64,000 bases of DNA from Streptomyces liangshanensis (GTDB lineage: Bacteria; Actinomycetota; Actinomycetes; Streptomycetales; Streptomycetaceae): positions 4,379,001 to 4,443,000 of the forward strand of contig NZ_CP050177.1 in the NCBI RefSeq assembly GCF_011694815.1, given 5' to 3'. Shown here piece by piece: positions 26,283 to 36,179 of this stretch. The position numbers were made by a program, and so were the translations under genes. Each line of letters opens with the position of its first letter. The first letter of the stretch is position 1. Below the pieces are notes generated by a model. That model was not told the origin of the DNA, searched no databases, and was given only the letters and a program-made list of their open reading frames with translations.

Positions 26283-27239
26283 ATGGCCGGGAACAGCCAG
26301 CGCAGGAACCGCCGCACGTCCAACAAGAAGGGCGCGCAGGTCGGCAGCGGTGGCAAGCGACGCCGCAGCCTGGAAGGCAAGGGACCGACGCCGCCCGCGT
26401 CCGCGCGCAAGGGGCACGTCCAGAACCGGACCGCCAACGCCAAGGCCAAGCTGACCGCCCGCCGCCAGGTCGCCCGCAGGGGCGGCAAGGGCACGAGCGA
26501 GATGGTCGTCGGCCGCAACCCGGTCTTCGAGGCGCTGCGCGACGGGGTGCCGGCCTCGATGCTGTACGTCCAGCAGTTCATCGACAACGACGAGCGCGTC
26601 CGCGAGGCGCTCCAGCTCGCGGCGGACCGCGGCGGCATCCACCTGATGGAGGCGCCCAAGCCCGAGCTGGACCGGATGACGAACGGCCTGAACCACCAGG
26701 GCATGGTGCTCCAGGTCCCGCCGTACGAGTACGCCCACCCCGAGGACCTCGCGGTGGCCGCCTTCGACGACCACGAGGACCCGCTGATCGTGGCGCTGGA
26801 CGGCGTGACCGACCCGCGGAACCTGGGCGCGGTCGTCCGGTCGGTCTCCGCGTTCGGCGGGCACGGGGTGGTCGTCCCCGAGCGGCGGGCCGCCGGGATG
26901 ACCGCGGGGGCGTGGAAGTCCTCGGCGGGGGCGGCGGCGCGTACGCCGGTGGCGCGGTGCACGAACCTGACGCGCACGCTGGAGGCGTACCGCAAGGCGG
27001 GCCTCACCATCGTGGGGTTGGCCGCGGACGGCGAGGCGGAGGTGGGGGAGCTGGCGGAGCTGGCGGGGCCGGTGGTCATCGTGGTCGGTAGCGAAGGCAA
27101 GGGCCTCTCGCGCCTGGTGGGCGAGACGTGCGACTTCCGGGTCCGTATCCCGATGCCCGGGGGGGCCGAGTCGCTGAACGCGGGGGTCGCGGCAGGCGTA
27201 GTCCTGTACGAAGCCTCCCGCCGCCGCGCCTCCCGCTGA
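26283..27239 (+). CDS. rlmB: 23S rRNA (guanosine-2'-O)-methyltransferase, SPOUT family
   Basis: 318 residues. A basic, disordered N-terminus of about 70 residues ([15 protein letters not shown]) precedes the L30e-like substrate-binding domain (about 74-150, [14 protein letters not shown]) and the SPOUT domain with its knot: [28 protein letters not shown] and [17 protein letters not shown]. It methylates 23S rRNA, by analogy at G2251. ATG 26283 has AGGT seven bases upstream. The gene ends in a region of inverted Streptomyces repeats shared with the convergent glycosyltransferase. Confidence 0.9.
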   Translation: MAGNSQRRNRRTSNKKGAQVGSGGKRRRSLEGKGPTPPASARKGHVQNRTANAKAKLTARRQVARRGGKGTSEMVVGRNPVFEALRDGVPASMLYVQQFIDNDERVREALQLAADRGGIHLMEAPKPELDRMTNGLNHQGMVLQVPPYEYAHPEDLAVAAFDDHEDPLIVALDGVTDPRNLGAVVRSVSAFGGHGVVVPERRAAGMTAGAWKSSAGAAARTPVARCTNLTRTLEAYRKAGLTIVGLAADGEAEVGELAELAGPVVIVVGSEGKGLSRLVGETCDFRVRIPMPGGAESLNAGVAAGVVLYEASRRRASR

Positions 27240-27272
27240 CCCCCCTGCGTCGCGCGGGCGCGGCTCAAGGAT

Positions 27273-27529
27273 GTCCTCAATCGCCGGACGGGCTGATTGT
27301 GGCTCGGCCCCGACGACCGTGCGGGTCAAAGACGTCCTCAAACGCCGGACGGGCTTGGGTGGTCGCCGGGTGGGCCCGGTTGTTCGGGTCCGCTCCCGGC
27401 AACCGGCCCGAGGATGGCCATCCGCCCGCAGCGGGCAAATCAAGCCCGTCCGGCGATTGAGGACGATCGGTGAGCCGCGCCCGCGCGCCGGGCAGGGGCG
27501 CAGATCAAGCCTGTCCGGCGATTGAGGAC
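27273..27529. repeat. Four copies of a 23-24-bp Streptomyces repeat, two per strand
   Basis: Copies lie at 27273-27295 and 27334-27356 (GTCCTCAATCGCCGGACGGG and a one-base variant) and, inverted, at 27441-27464 and 27506-27529 (CCGTCCGGCGATTGAGGAC type). The inverted pairs can fold into a long stem between the convergent rlmB and glycosyltransferase genes, so the array can end both transcripts. Similar units are scattered in many Streptomyces genomes, in my recollection. Confidence 0.8.
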
Positions 27530-27555
27530 AAGTAGTTAGCGGCGCCAGCGTGGGG

Positions 27556-29085
27556 TTAACGCGAGCGGAGTGCGCGGCGTACTCGGCGCTTGACGCGGAT
27601 GAGGAGCGGGGCCCCCGTGCGTTCACGCAGCACCGGCGGCGAACCGTCCGCGATCGTCAGCGCCAGCGGCAACTCCGTCTCCCGGGTCCACCCACAACTC
27701 ACCACCCGAGCCTTCACCTCCCAACGCCCAGCATTCCGCCCCGCGTTGATCGTGTCCGGCGCCAGCGTCGCCACCGTGCGGTGGATCGTGCGGAACGCCC
27801 CCGGCGCGTCCGCGTCCCCCAGCGGCACCCGCTCCGTCGTGGTCGTCGCCGGCAGGACGAACTCCTCGCCCCCGCCGCCCCGGCGCCGTACCAGCAGGTC
27901 CATCCGCGCCGACTTCATGCGCGCGGTCACGTCCAGCGTCTCCGGCGACAACCCGGTCACCGTGGGCCGCAGCGAGTCCCGCCCGTCGGCGTGCAGGAAC
28001 GACAACGGCCCCTCCGCCCCGCACAGTTCACCGGTCGCCGTGATCTCCAGCTCCCCGGTCACGCGCGCCGACGCCTTCACCCGTACCGCCGACTCCCAGC
28101 GCGCCAGCTCCCGTACGGCGTCCGGCCGGTCCTGCTCGACCAGCGCCACCACCGCCCGCTGCGGCGCGGGCAGCCCCGCCGCCACCCCCGGCGCGAAGCG
28201 CTCGACCAGCGCGGACCGTACCTCCGCGAAGAACGCCTCGCGCCACGCGGCCGGCGCGTCGAGGTAGCGCGGCGCGGTCAGGCGCCCGACCATCTCCACC
28301 CGCAGCCAGCGCCGGTGCAGCCGGTCCCGCAGCGCGCCCGGCTCCGTGTGCGCGTCCACGATGTCGAGCGCCTCGCGCAGGTTGCCGAAGTACCCGGCCG
28401 GGTCGAAGGCCCGGAAGCCCGCGTTCGAGGCGTCGGGCCGGGCCACGTGGAAGTAGCAGACGTAGTCGGAGAGGACCGAGATCCGCTCGGCGAGGAAGTA
28501 CGAGGCCGTCACGAAGACGTGGTCCTCCAGGCGCCGCTTGCCCTCCGGGAAGCGCAGCCCCTGGTCCATCAGGAACGACCTGCGGAACATCTTGTGCGGG
28601 GTGAGGCTGTCGATCAGCGGGGCGTTCGCGAGCGTCGCCCGCGGGTGGTTGCGCCGGAACAGCTCCTTCGGCACCCCGCGCCCCCGCCCGGCCATCTTGC
28701 CGATGACGACGTCCGCGTCGTTCTCCTTGGCGTACGCGTACAGCCGCTGGAGCGCCTCGTCCCCGAACCAGTCGTCGTTGTCGGCGAACTGCACGTACTC
28801 CCCGCGCGCCCGTTCGATCCCGATGTTGCGGGGCCGCGAGGGCCAGCCCGAGTTGGGGATGTGGACGACGCTGACGTGCTCGTGCGCGGCGGCCAGCGCG
28901 TCGAGCCGCTCGCCGGTGCCGTCCGTCGAACCGTCGTCGACGAAGATCACCTCGAACTCACCGGCCGCCATGGTCTGTCGCAGTAACGAGGCGATCAGCT
29001 CCTCGATGTGGACGCCCGGGTCGTAGACCGGGACGACCACACTGACCTTGACGGGGACAACGGCGCTCGCCTTGGGGGTACTCAT
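27556..29085 (-). CDS. Family 2 glycosyltransferase with C-terminal beta domain
   Basis: 509 residues from ATG 29085 (GAGAGG five bases upstream). GT-A fold: VSVVVPVYDPG, VDDGSTDGTG (Asp50-Asp51) and FADNDDW (metal-binding 102-105). A helical middle part is followed from about 330 by a beta-rich domain of unknown role, and the C-terminus is very basic (RVKRRVRRALRSR), which could bind the membrane surface. It probably transfers a sugar to a cell-wall glycopolymer; the acceptor is unknown. The nucleotidyltransferase at 31332 may supply its activated sugar. Same-strand genes do not overlap, so an operon is not shown. Confidence 0.85.
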   Translation of the reverse strand: MSTPKASAVVPVKVSVVVPVYDPGVHIEELIASLLRQTMAAGEFEVIFVDDGSTDGTGERLDALAAAHEHVSVVHIPNSGWPSRPRNIGIERARGEYVQFADNDDWFGDEALQRLYAYAKENDADVVIGKMAGRGRGVPKELFRRNHPRATLANAPLIDSLTPHKMFRRSFLMDQGLRFPEGKRRLEDHVFVTASYFLAERISVLSDYVCYFHVARPDASNAGFRAFDPAGYFGNLREALDIVDAHTEPGALRDRLHRRWLRVEMVGRLTAPRYLDAPAAWREAFFAEVRSALVERFAPGVAAGLPAPQRAVVALVEQDRPDAVRELARWESAVRVKASARVTGELEITATGELCGAEGPLSFLHADGRDSLRPTVTGLSPETLDVTARMKSARMDLLVRRRGGGGEEFVLPATTTTERVPLGDADAPGAFRTIHRTVATLAPDTINAGRNAGRWEVKARVVSCGWTRETELPLALTIADGSPPVLRERTGAPLLIRVKRRVRRALRSR

Positions 29086-29288
29086 GTGTGCCTCTCGGAA
29101 GAAGACCTCAACTCTGCCCGAACGGGCCCACGGTCGCGAATCGTCCTCCACCGGTACGAATCGGCGGACTTGCGCGCCGCGTACGGGCCACCGGTCCGCC
29201 CCGTACCGCCCCCGCTTGATGATCTTGACGGGTCTCGGACATTTCCCGCGCGTCAAGGCAGTGTCCTAAACACAAGTCACTCGGTTAG

Positions 29289-30968
29289 ATGAGTGTGGAC
29301 ACCAGAACGCCCCGGCCCGGGTTCGACGATCAGCCCCCGCTGAGCATGCTCAAGGTGGATTCCGATCCCGCGCAGGTCATCGTGAACCACGCCAGCTTCC
29401 GGGTGAAGCTCGCATCGCCCCAGCGCACCGCCCCCGTCCGTGCCGTCACGGACACCGCGCGCATCCCCGCCATGAGCGGCGCGCCCGCGGCCGGCGGCGC
29501 GCGCCGCCGTGCGCCCGTCGTGTGGAGCGGCAGGTCCGAGCCCGGTGACCCCGGGGCGACCGGACTCCTCCAGGCCGTACGGAACTCCACCGCGGCCAGG
29601 ACCTCCGCGGCCGTGCGCGCGGGCGGCACCTACGACTCCGCGTCCGAAGGGGGGTACGAGGGGTACGACACCGGCGCCACGCAGGTCATCCCCCGCGTCG
29701 ACCTGGACGACGACGCCACGGCGCTCACGCCCGTGGTCGGCGGGGGCGGCGGCCGCCGCCCCGGACCGCTCCTGCCGCCGATGCGGCAGGCGGTCGGCGC
29801 CTACGACGCGCCGTCCGAGCAGGAGGTGTACGACGACCTCGACCCGGACGACGACCGCCCCCGGGTCCAGCGCCACGGCGCCGACACCGTCCGGCACGCG
29901 TACTACCCCGGCCGCCGGATGAACCTCGGCGTGGTGCTGCTCCCGCTCCGCGTCTTCCTCGGCTTCATCTCGATCTACGCCGGCATGGGCAAGCTGTGCG
30001 ACCCCGTCTACTTCGACGGCGGCGAGCGCGGCTCGATGGTCAAGTGGCTGCACTCGCTGCACCCGTGGGCCCTCGCGGAGCCGCTCAGGGACTTCGCGCT
30101 CTCGCACCCGGTGGGCGCGGGCCTCAGCATCGCGTTCCTCCAGATCGTCGTCGGCGTCCTGACCGTCCTCGGTCTGTGGCAGCGGGTCGCGGCGTCCTTC
30201 GGGGCGGTGCTCTCGGCGGCGCTGCTGCTGACCGTCAGCTGGCGGACCGTACCGGCGTACGACGCGCCCGACATCATCTACCTCGCCGCCTGGTCGCCGC
30301 TGATCATCGCGGGCGCGCCGGTCTACTCGGTGGACGGCCGCCTCGCGGGCGAGGCCTGGCGCAAGCTCGGCCCGCGCTCGGGGATCTGGGACCTGCGGCG
30401 CCGGGTGCTGCGGCGCGGCGCGGTCCTCGCGTCCGTGGTGATCGGCCTGACGCTGCTGGTGGGTTCGGTCCTCGGCGGGGCCGTACGGTCCTCGGACATG
30501 GTCACCGTGCCCGGCCCGAACGACGACCCGGTGAACCAGCTGCCCGGCGTCCCGCTGCCGCGCGAGTCCAGCGGCCGCGCGAGCGCGTCGGGGACGCCGT
30601 CGGGCGACCGCCGTACGCCGGGGAAGCCGAAGGAACCGTCCGCGACCCGCTCCAGCGCCCCGGCGGCCCAGGAGTCCGCACCGGCGCGCACGCCGGCGCG
30701 GGAGACGGCGAGCGCGGGGAGCGGGCAGAGCAGCGGGCAGCAGCGCCCGAGCCAGACCCAGGGCACGGGCAACGCGCCGCCGCGCACGTCCGACCAGGCG
30801 CCGCCGCCCGCCCCGACCAGCCAGGGCCCGTCGTCGAGCGGCGGCACGGGCGACGGCAGCGGTGGCGGCGGTACGGGCGGCTCGGACGGCGGCTCGTCGA
30901 CGACGGGCGGCTCGTCCTCGGGCGGCGGCACGGGGGCGCGGAACCCGATCGGCGGGCTGCTGGGCTGA
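29289..30968 (+). CDS. DoxX family membrane protein with disordered ends
   Basis: 559 residues. A charged, variable N-terminus (about 1-215) precedes a DoxX-type four-helix core: LLPLRVFLGFISIYAGMGKL, a second helix with HPVGAGLSIAFLQIVVGVLTVLG, then AVLSAALLLTVSW and IIYLAAWSPLIIAG. One more helix near 385-405 (LASVVIGLTLLVGSVLGGA) leads to an extracytoplasmic tail of about 150 residues rich in Ser, Pro, Gly and Thr. DoxX proteins are linked to quinone or thiol redox chemistry in the membrane, but the precise role here is unknown. ATG 29289 lacks a ribosome binding site. Confidence 0.8.
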   Translation: MSVDTRTPRPGFDDQPPLSMLKVDSDPAQVIVNHASFRVKLASPQRTAPVRAVTDTARIPAMSGAPAAGGARRRAPVVWSGRSEPGDPGATGLLQAVRNSTAARTSAAVRAGGTYDSASEGGYEGYDTGATQVIPRVDLDDDATALTPVVGGGGGRRPGPLLPPMRQAVGAYDAPSEQEVYDDLDPDDDRPRVQRHGADTVRHAYYPGRRMNLGVVLLPLRVFLGFISIYAGMGKLCDPVYFDGGERGSMVKWLHSLHPWALAEPLRDFALSHPVGAGLSIAFLQIVVGVLTVLGLWQRVAASFGAVLSAALLLTVSWRTVPAYDAPDIIYLAAWSPLIIAGAPVYSVDGRLAGEAWRKLGPRSGIWDLRRRVLRRGAVLASVVIGLTLLVGSVLGGAVRSSDMVTVPGPNDDPVNQLPGVPLPRESSGRASASGTPSGDRRTPGKPKEPSATRSSAPAAQESAPARTPARETASAGSGQSSGQQRPSQTQGTGNAPPRTSDQAPPPAPTSQGPSSSGGTGDGSGGGGTGGSDGGSSTTGGSSSGGGTGARNPIGGLLG

Positions 30969-31331
30969 GAGGCGCGGACTCGCGGGGACGCGCGGGGACG
31001 CGGGGACGCGGGACTCGCGGGGACGCGCGGGGAGACGTACGAGAGACGGTCCGGTCCGGGACAACGCGGCTTCACGGCGGCGGAGTTCCGGGGCGGGCCG
31101 TCTCTTGGTGTGCGGGGCGGGCGAGCGGGGTGGGCCGGGTGGGCGCGGGGGTGTGGGGGTGTGGCGGGTCGCAGGGGGGTGCCTCGGGGCGTACGGGAAG
31201 GGCGGTGGTCGCCCCTCTGGTCGCACGGGAGGGGCCTGGGCGCTCCGGGGGGCCGCAAGGGGTCTCTCCGGGCCTCCGGGCCGCCCAAGGGCAGCCCACG
31301 CCGTCACCAGGGCGCTGAGGGCCGCGTAACG
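30969..31331. other. Repeat-rich spacer between convergent genes
   Basis: 30972-31040 is a run of imperfect direct repeats of GCGGGGACGC and GACTCGCGGG. 31090-31170 is G-rich on the plus strand with many GGG runs (GGGGGTGTGGGGGTGTGG), a candidate for G-quadruplex formation. No supported gene. Confidence 0.5.
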
Positions 31332-32162
31332 CTACGGGGCGCCCGTACCGCTGCTGCTGCCGCTCCCCGTACCCGTACCGGCATCGGCGCTCGCGCCGGA
31401 CCCCGCTCCCGCCCCGGCGACAGAACCAGCCCCCGCGACGGAACCGGCCCCCGCCCCCGCGGCCAACTCCTTCGCCGCCTCCGTGAGGTCCTTCGCGGTG
31501 TCGATCGCGCGCCAGTACGCGCCGTTCGGCAGCGGATAGCCGGCCAGTATGCGTTCGCGGGCCAGGCGCGGGAAGGTCGTGCGTTCGTGGTCCCCGCGGT
31601 CGGGCAGGGTGGCGACGAAGTCGGGGGAGAACACGTACACGCCGGCGTTGATCAGGTACGGCGACGGGGGCGACTCGATGAAGTCGAGGACGTGCCCGAA
31701 CTCGTCGGTCTCGACGGCGCCCCAGGGGATCCGGGGCCGGGCCAGGGCGAGGGTGGCCGTGGCGTCCCGCTCCGCGTGGAACGCGGCCATGTCACGCAGC
31801 GAGAAACGTGTCCAGATGTCGCCATTGGTGGCGTACCAGGGCTGTCCGGGCTCGGGCAGCCGCGCGGCGGCGTACTTGAGGCCGCCGCCGCGTCCGAGAG
31901 GTTCGGGCTCGACCACGGTCGTGACGCGCAGCGGCAGGTCCGCCGAGGCCAGCCAGTCCTGGAGCACCTCGGCGAGGTGCCCGCACGACACGACGGCGTC
32001 GGTCACCCCCTCCGCGGCCAGCCAGGCGAGCTGATGGCCGATGATCGGGGTCCCCGTGCCGGGGATCTCGACCATCGGCTTGGGACGGTCGTCGGTGTAC
32101 GGGCGAAGCCGCGACCCCTGGCCGCCCGCCAGGACCACGGCCTGCGTCGGATACGTATGCAT
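31332..32162 (-). CDS. Sugar-phosphate nucleotidyltransferase
   Basis: 276 residues. VVLAGGQGSRLRPYTDDRPKPM (about 9-30; the key parts are GGQGSRLRP and KPM) is the NTP-binding signature of the RmlA/GlmU-N family; YATNGDIWTRF holds the metal-binding Asp, and YLINAGVYVFSP and FPRLARE follow. It probably makes an NDP-sugar from a sugar 1-phosphate for envelope glycans. After residue 235 the protein ends in a low-complexity Gly/Ala/Ser/Thr tail (GAGAGSVAGAGSVAGAG) that is not part of the fold. ATG 32162 has only a weak ribosome binding site. Confidence 0.85.
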   Translation of the reverse strand: MHTYPTQAVVLAGGQGSRLRPYTDDRPKPMVEIPGTGTPIIGHQLAWLAAEGVTDAVVSCGHLAEVLQDWLASADLPLRVTTVVEPEPLGRGGGLKYAAARLPEPGQPWYATNGDIWTRFSLRDMAAFHAERDATATLALARPRIPWGAVETDEFGHVLDFIESPPSPYLINAGVYVFSPDFVATLPDRGDHERTTFPRLARERILAGYPLPNGAYWRAIDTAKDLTEAAKELAAGAGAGSVAGAGSVAGAGAGSGASADAGTGTGSGSSSGTGAP

Positions 32163-32200
32163 GCCGTGAACGATATGCGGGGCGGTCAGGGAGGCGGCGG

Positions 32201-32623
32201 TCAGCTCCCCGCGGTCTGCTGGGACACCCCGTACGCGAAGGACGTGTCACAGACGGGACGCGAGAAGGACTGCGCCCGGGTGGGACCGTAGTGCGCCACG
32301 GCGGCTCGGCCGAGGGCCCGCGCGATCGAGATGCAGTGCTTCGCGAGCGACGGGCGCTCCTCGACCTGGCGCTGGAGGTGGGTCAGGGCGATCCCCGGGT
32401 CCTTCTCCTGGAGTTCCACCAGGAGCTTGTCGCGGAGTACGTCCTGGGGGGCGCGGGACTTGGCCCGCACGGACGCGGTGTCCGAGGCGGCGGTCAGGAC
32501 CTGCGACTCGGAGTTGCTGGTCGCCCACGGAACACGGGCGACCGCGAGGGTCCCGGAGAGCACCAGGACGACGGGCAGTACGAGAGCGAGAGTTCGGCCG
32601 ATACGGCGGGCAGAGTGGGTCAC
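32201..32623 (-). CDS. Small exported or membrane-anchored protein
   Basis: 140 residues from GTG 32623. An Arg-containing N-terminus and hydrophobic segment (about 12-30, LALVLPVVLVLSGTLAVA) suggest a signal anchor or a Sec signal peptide. The mature part is helical with two Cys (AKHCISIARALGRAA and RPVCDTSFAYGV) that could form a disulphide outside the cell. The C-terminal pattern is conserved in my memory of Streptomyces proteins at this locus, but no function is known. It lies between the nucleotidyltransferase and msiK. Confidence 0.65.
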   Translation of the reverse strand: MTHSARRIGRTLALVLPVVLVLSGTLAVARVPWATSNSESQVLTAASDTASVRAKSRAPQDVLRDKLLVELQEKDPGIALTHLQRQVEERPSLAKHCISIARALGRAAVAHYGPTRAQSFSRPVCDTSFAYGVSQQTAGS

Positions 32624-32883
32624 GCAGGCGAGCGTAGCGGCCAGTAATGATTTGGCGACATTTAGTCACTCACTCGGGGGACGGTTCGACCGGTCCTTTC
32701 GAATCGGAGGTTGACGCGCCCTGTCCGAAATGACCTGTGTGCCGGGGTATTTGTACGGGAACGCGGACGGCCCCGCACCGGAGTGCGGGGCCGTGCGGAC
32801 GAATTAGTGCCGCCACGCGAGGTGGGCGCGTCAGCTCTCTTCGTTCTGTTGGTTCTGCTCGTTCTGCTCGTTCTGCCCGGTTC

Positions 32884-34008
<1,125 letters not shown>

Positions 34009-34321
34009 GGTGATGTGTCCCCTCACCGGCAGGAACGTGCCGGACGATCCGAGTAAAGGATTGGGTCCCCCGCCGGGAGGCGGAGGATGGGTCTAGTCCA
34101 CCTGGGTGAACTTGAGGTGACGCTACCCCGCGCCCACGGATCTGTCAGTAGATGCAGACACCAATTTTCCGGCCCCCTCCCCGAAGCCCCCCACAAGGCC
34201 CCCTCCCGCACCCCCCGCACGCCCCCTCCCGCACCCCCTCCCGCCACCCAAACCTGTGGCTCCCCCGCACCCCCGCTGTGTAGAGTGAGCCCCGCCCGCG
34301 CACGCCTTGACGTGCACGAAG

Positions 34322-34395
34322 GCCTCCTTAGCTCAGCTGGCCAGAGCAACGCACTTGTAATGCGTAGGTCGTCGGTTCGAATCCGACAGGAGGCT
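34322..34395 (+). tRNA. tRNA-Thr (anticodon TGT)
   Basis: A 74-base cloverleaf: acceptor GCCTCCT/AGGAGGC, D arm GCTC...GAGC, anticodon stem ACGCA/TGCGT with loop CTTGTAA (anticodon TGT at 34356-34358), and T arm GTCGG TTCGAAT CCGAC. Discriminator T at 34395; CCA is not encoded. A rho-independent terminator follows. Confidence 0.95.
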
Positions 34396-34402
34396 CTGTG
34401 GA

Positions 34403-34437
34403 AGCCCCAGGACATCTCGCCATGACCTGGGGCTTTT
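34403..34437 (+). terminator. tRNA-Thr terminator
   Basis: AGCCCCAGG (34403-34411) pairs with CCTGGGGCT (34426-34434), followed by TTT. It is 8 bp after the tRNA. Confidence 0.8.
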
Positions 34438-34461
34438 GCTGTTCGGAGCGGGCTGCGCGTA

Positions 34462-35277
34462 TCAGGTCGCGGTGGGGAGGTGGTGGGCGGTCGCGAGCCT
34501 GGCCATCGTTCGAAGTCTCGCGAAGTAGGAGCCGCAGTACTCCGAGTTGATCGAGGCCACGACTCTGTCGAGGTCGGCGATGCAGGCCCAGAGGATCGCG
34601 ACGCCACTGTCGTCGAGCCCACCGCTCAGCTCTCTTCGGACGAGGCCGGCGACGTCGGAGTCCAGGAGGGTCAGGTCCACGCCCGCGACGTCAACGCCGC
34701 GGAAGCTGTCCGGGTACGGGGCGCGCCGGTGTTCCTCCCACAGCAGGGCGAGTCGGCCTTCGGGCCGCGCTCCGTTCATGTCGGCGGAGGGCACCTCTGC
34801 CGCGGAGGGTGAGGGAAGGAGCAGGGCAACCGCGTCGAAGACGGCACGCAGGATGGTGACGGCCCTGGCCGGGCCGAGGGCGGCGCTTGTCGCGGTGCCC
34901 TGCGTGAGGTTGTCGCGCAGCAGTCGAGCGCGGTCGAGTTCGGCGGCGAGTCCGGCCGGGACGAGCCCCGCGTCGGCGGCCCGCTCGATGAGGGCCTGGA
35001 CCGGTTCGCTCACAGCCAGGCGCTCGGCGAGGACGTGCTCCAGGGCGAGCAGGGAATGCGTGACCGCAACGGTGGCGAACTCGTAGCGGTAGTAGGAGTG
35101 CCGGATGAGCTCGCGGGACGTTTCCATCGCGCTCATGACGTAGATCGACGCGTGGCCGGGCAGAACCAGGTCGACCACCAAGGCGTCCATGCCCGCGTAG
35201 TCGAGAACGACGTCGCGGACACGCGGGTCCGGTACCGGCGAGGGGAGCGGGCCGGGCAACGGCGGCAGGGAGTTCAC
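34462..35277 (-). CDS. Unknown protein with HEPN-like helical segment
   Basis: 271 residues from GTG 35277. The middle (about 62-150) is a helical bundle: EFATVAVTHSLLALEHVL, then LIERAADAGLVP, then RARLLRDNLTQGTATS, followed by a long Leu/Ala helix. The order resembles HEPN-type domains, whose motif is RN-x-x-H; here the place of the His is Gln (LRDNLTQG), so RNase activity is doubtful. The C-terminal 90 residues (VDVAGVDLTLLDSDVAGLVRR and SINSEYCGSYFARLRTMARL) match nothing I know. It lies just beyond a tRNA gene, the usual place for acquired genes. Function unknown. Confidence 0.6.
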   Translation of the reverse strand: MNSLPPLPGPLPSPVPDPRVRDVVLDYAGMDALVVDLVLPGHASIYVMSAMETSRELIRHSYYRYEFATVAVTHSLLALEHVLAERLAVSEPVQALIERAADAGLVPAGLAAELDRARLLRDNLTQGTATSAALGPARAVTILRAVFDAVALLLPSPSAAEVPSADMNGARPEGRLALLWEEHRRAPYPDSFRGVDVAGVDLTLLDSDVAGLVRRELSGGLDDSGVAILWACIADLDRVVASINSEYCGSYFARLRTMARLATAHHLPTAT

Positions 35278-35426
35278 CAGCGCAGTTTTGTCGTTCGAAG
35301 GCTTTTGGTGCCAGCGGATTCGCGCGGAGCGGTTGGGGACCCGATGCCGCTGGTGCCCGAAGGGCCCGCACCAAGGTCAGGACGCTGGTCCCGCAGTCGG
35401 AGCGTGAGACGCGGTACCGCAGACGG

Positions 35427-36050
35427 TCAGGTGGTCACTCCCGCTGCCTGGATGAGGGTCTCGGCTGTGGTGACGGCGAGGCCTTGGAGGTTGTCGGCGC
35501 CGATGCCGGCTCGGGTGCTGGCTCCGTCGTAGAGGGTGATGAGCTGGCGGGTGAGGAAGTCGGGGTCGGTCGCGTTGCCGCGTACCGCCTCGGTGTGGAA
35601 GAAGCCCTCCAGGTGTTCGCGCTTGATGCGGGCCGCCGCGATGCTCGTGGGGTGGGTGGGGTCCTTCAGTTCCACCTGGGGTGCCAGGTAGGCGCAGCCC
35701 ATGTAGTCGGGTGTTCGCGCGTAGGCCTCCAGCTGGTGGAAGACGTGGAGCAGGCGGGCGCGGGGGCTCGTGCTGAAGCCCGGTGGCGGGAGCAGGTAGG
35801 CCGAGTCGGCGAGGATGCGGCGCTCCAGTGCGGCCACGAACAGGGCGTCCTTGCTCTCGTAGAGCTGGTACATCGACTTCTTGGAGATCCCGGCCTTCTT
35901 GACGAGCGCGCTCGCGGGTACGTCGACGCCGTGGCTGTAGAAGAGCTCGACCGCGGCGGTCAGGAGCCGTTCCCGCTGCGAGTCCTCCACGGTCGGTTCC
36001 CCGGCGCCGGTCTCGGGTGCCGCTTCGGGCGCGGCCTTGTCGATGCTCAT
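35427..36050 (-). CDS. TetR/AcrR family regulator
   Basis: 207 residues. The HTH lies at about 28-70: RERLLTAAVELFYSHGVDV, ASALVKKAGISKKSMYQLYESKDALF. The C-terminal ligand domain has CAYLAPQVELKDPTHP. ATG 36050 has no strong ribosome binding site but TACCCT lies seven bases upstream, so the message may be leaderless. It diverges from the SDR gene at 36180; two palindromes in the gap are its likely operators. It probably represses itself and the SDR / MDR / decarboxylase-like genes. Confidence 0.85.
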   Translation of the reverse strand: MSIDKAAPEAAPETGAGEPTVEDSQRERLLTAAVELFYSHGVDVPASALVKKAGISKKSMYQLYESKDALFVAALERRILADSAYLLPPPGFSTSPRARLLHVFHQLEAYARTPDYMGCAYLAPQVELKDPTHPTSIAAARIKREHLEGFFHTEAVRGNATDPDFLTRQLITLYDGASTRAGIGADNLQGLAVTTAETLIQAAGVTT

Positions 36051-36083
36051 AAACCCGAGGGTACCTCGCGGGGTGGACAGGGG

Positions 36084-36135
36084 AAACCCATGGGTTTACG
36101 GTGGGAGTGAGGCCTCAGAAACCACGTGGTTTCTG
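36084..36135. promoter_or_regulatory. Two palindromic TetR operator candidates
   Basis: AAACCCATGGGTTT (36084-36097) and CAGAAACCACGTGGTTTCTG (36116-36135) are perfect palindromes that share the half-site AAACC and lie 32-38 bp apart centre to centre, between the divergent TetR and SDR genes. Confidence 0.65.
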
Positions 36136-36179
36136 ATCTCGTACCGATTCATCCGTCAAGTGGGAAGAGGTTGAGGATC

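Noticed and set aside
34322..34461. tRNA-Thr as an active integration site
   Set aside because: No direct repeat of the tRNA 3' end and no integrase gene were found downstream.
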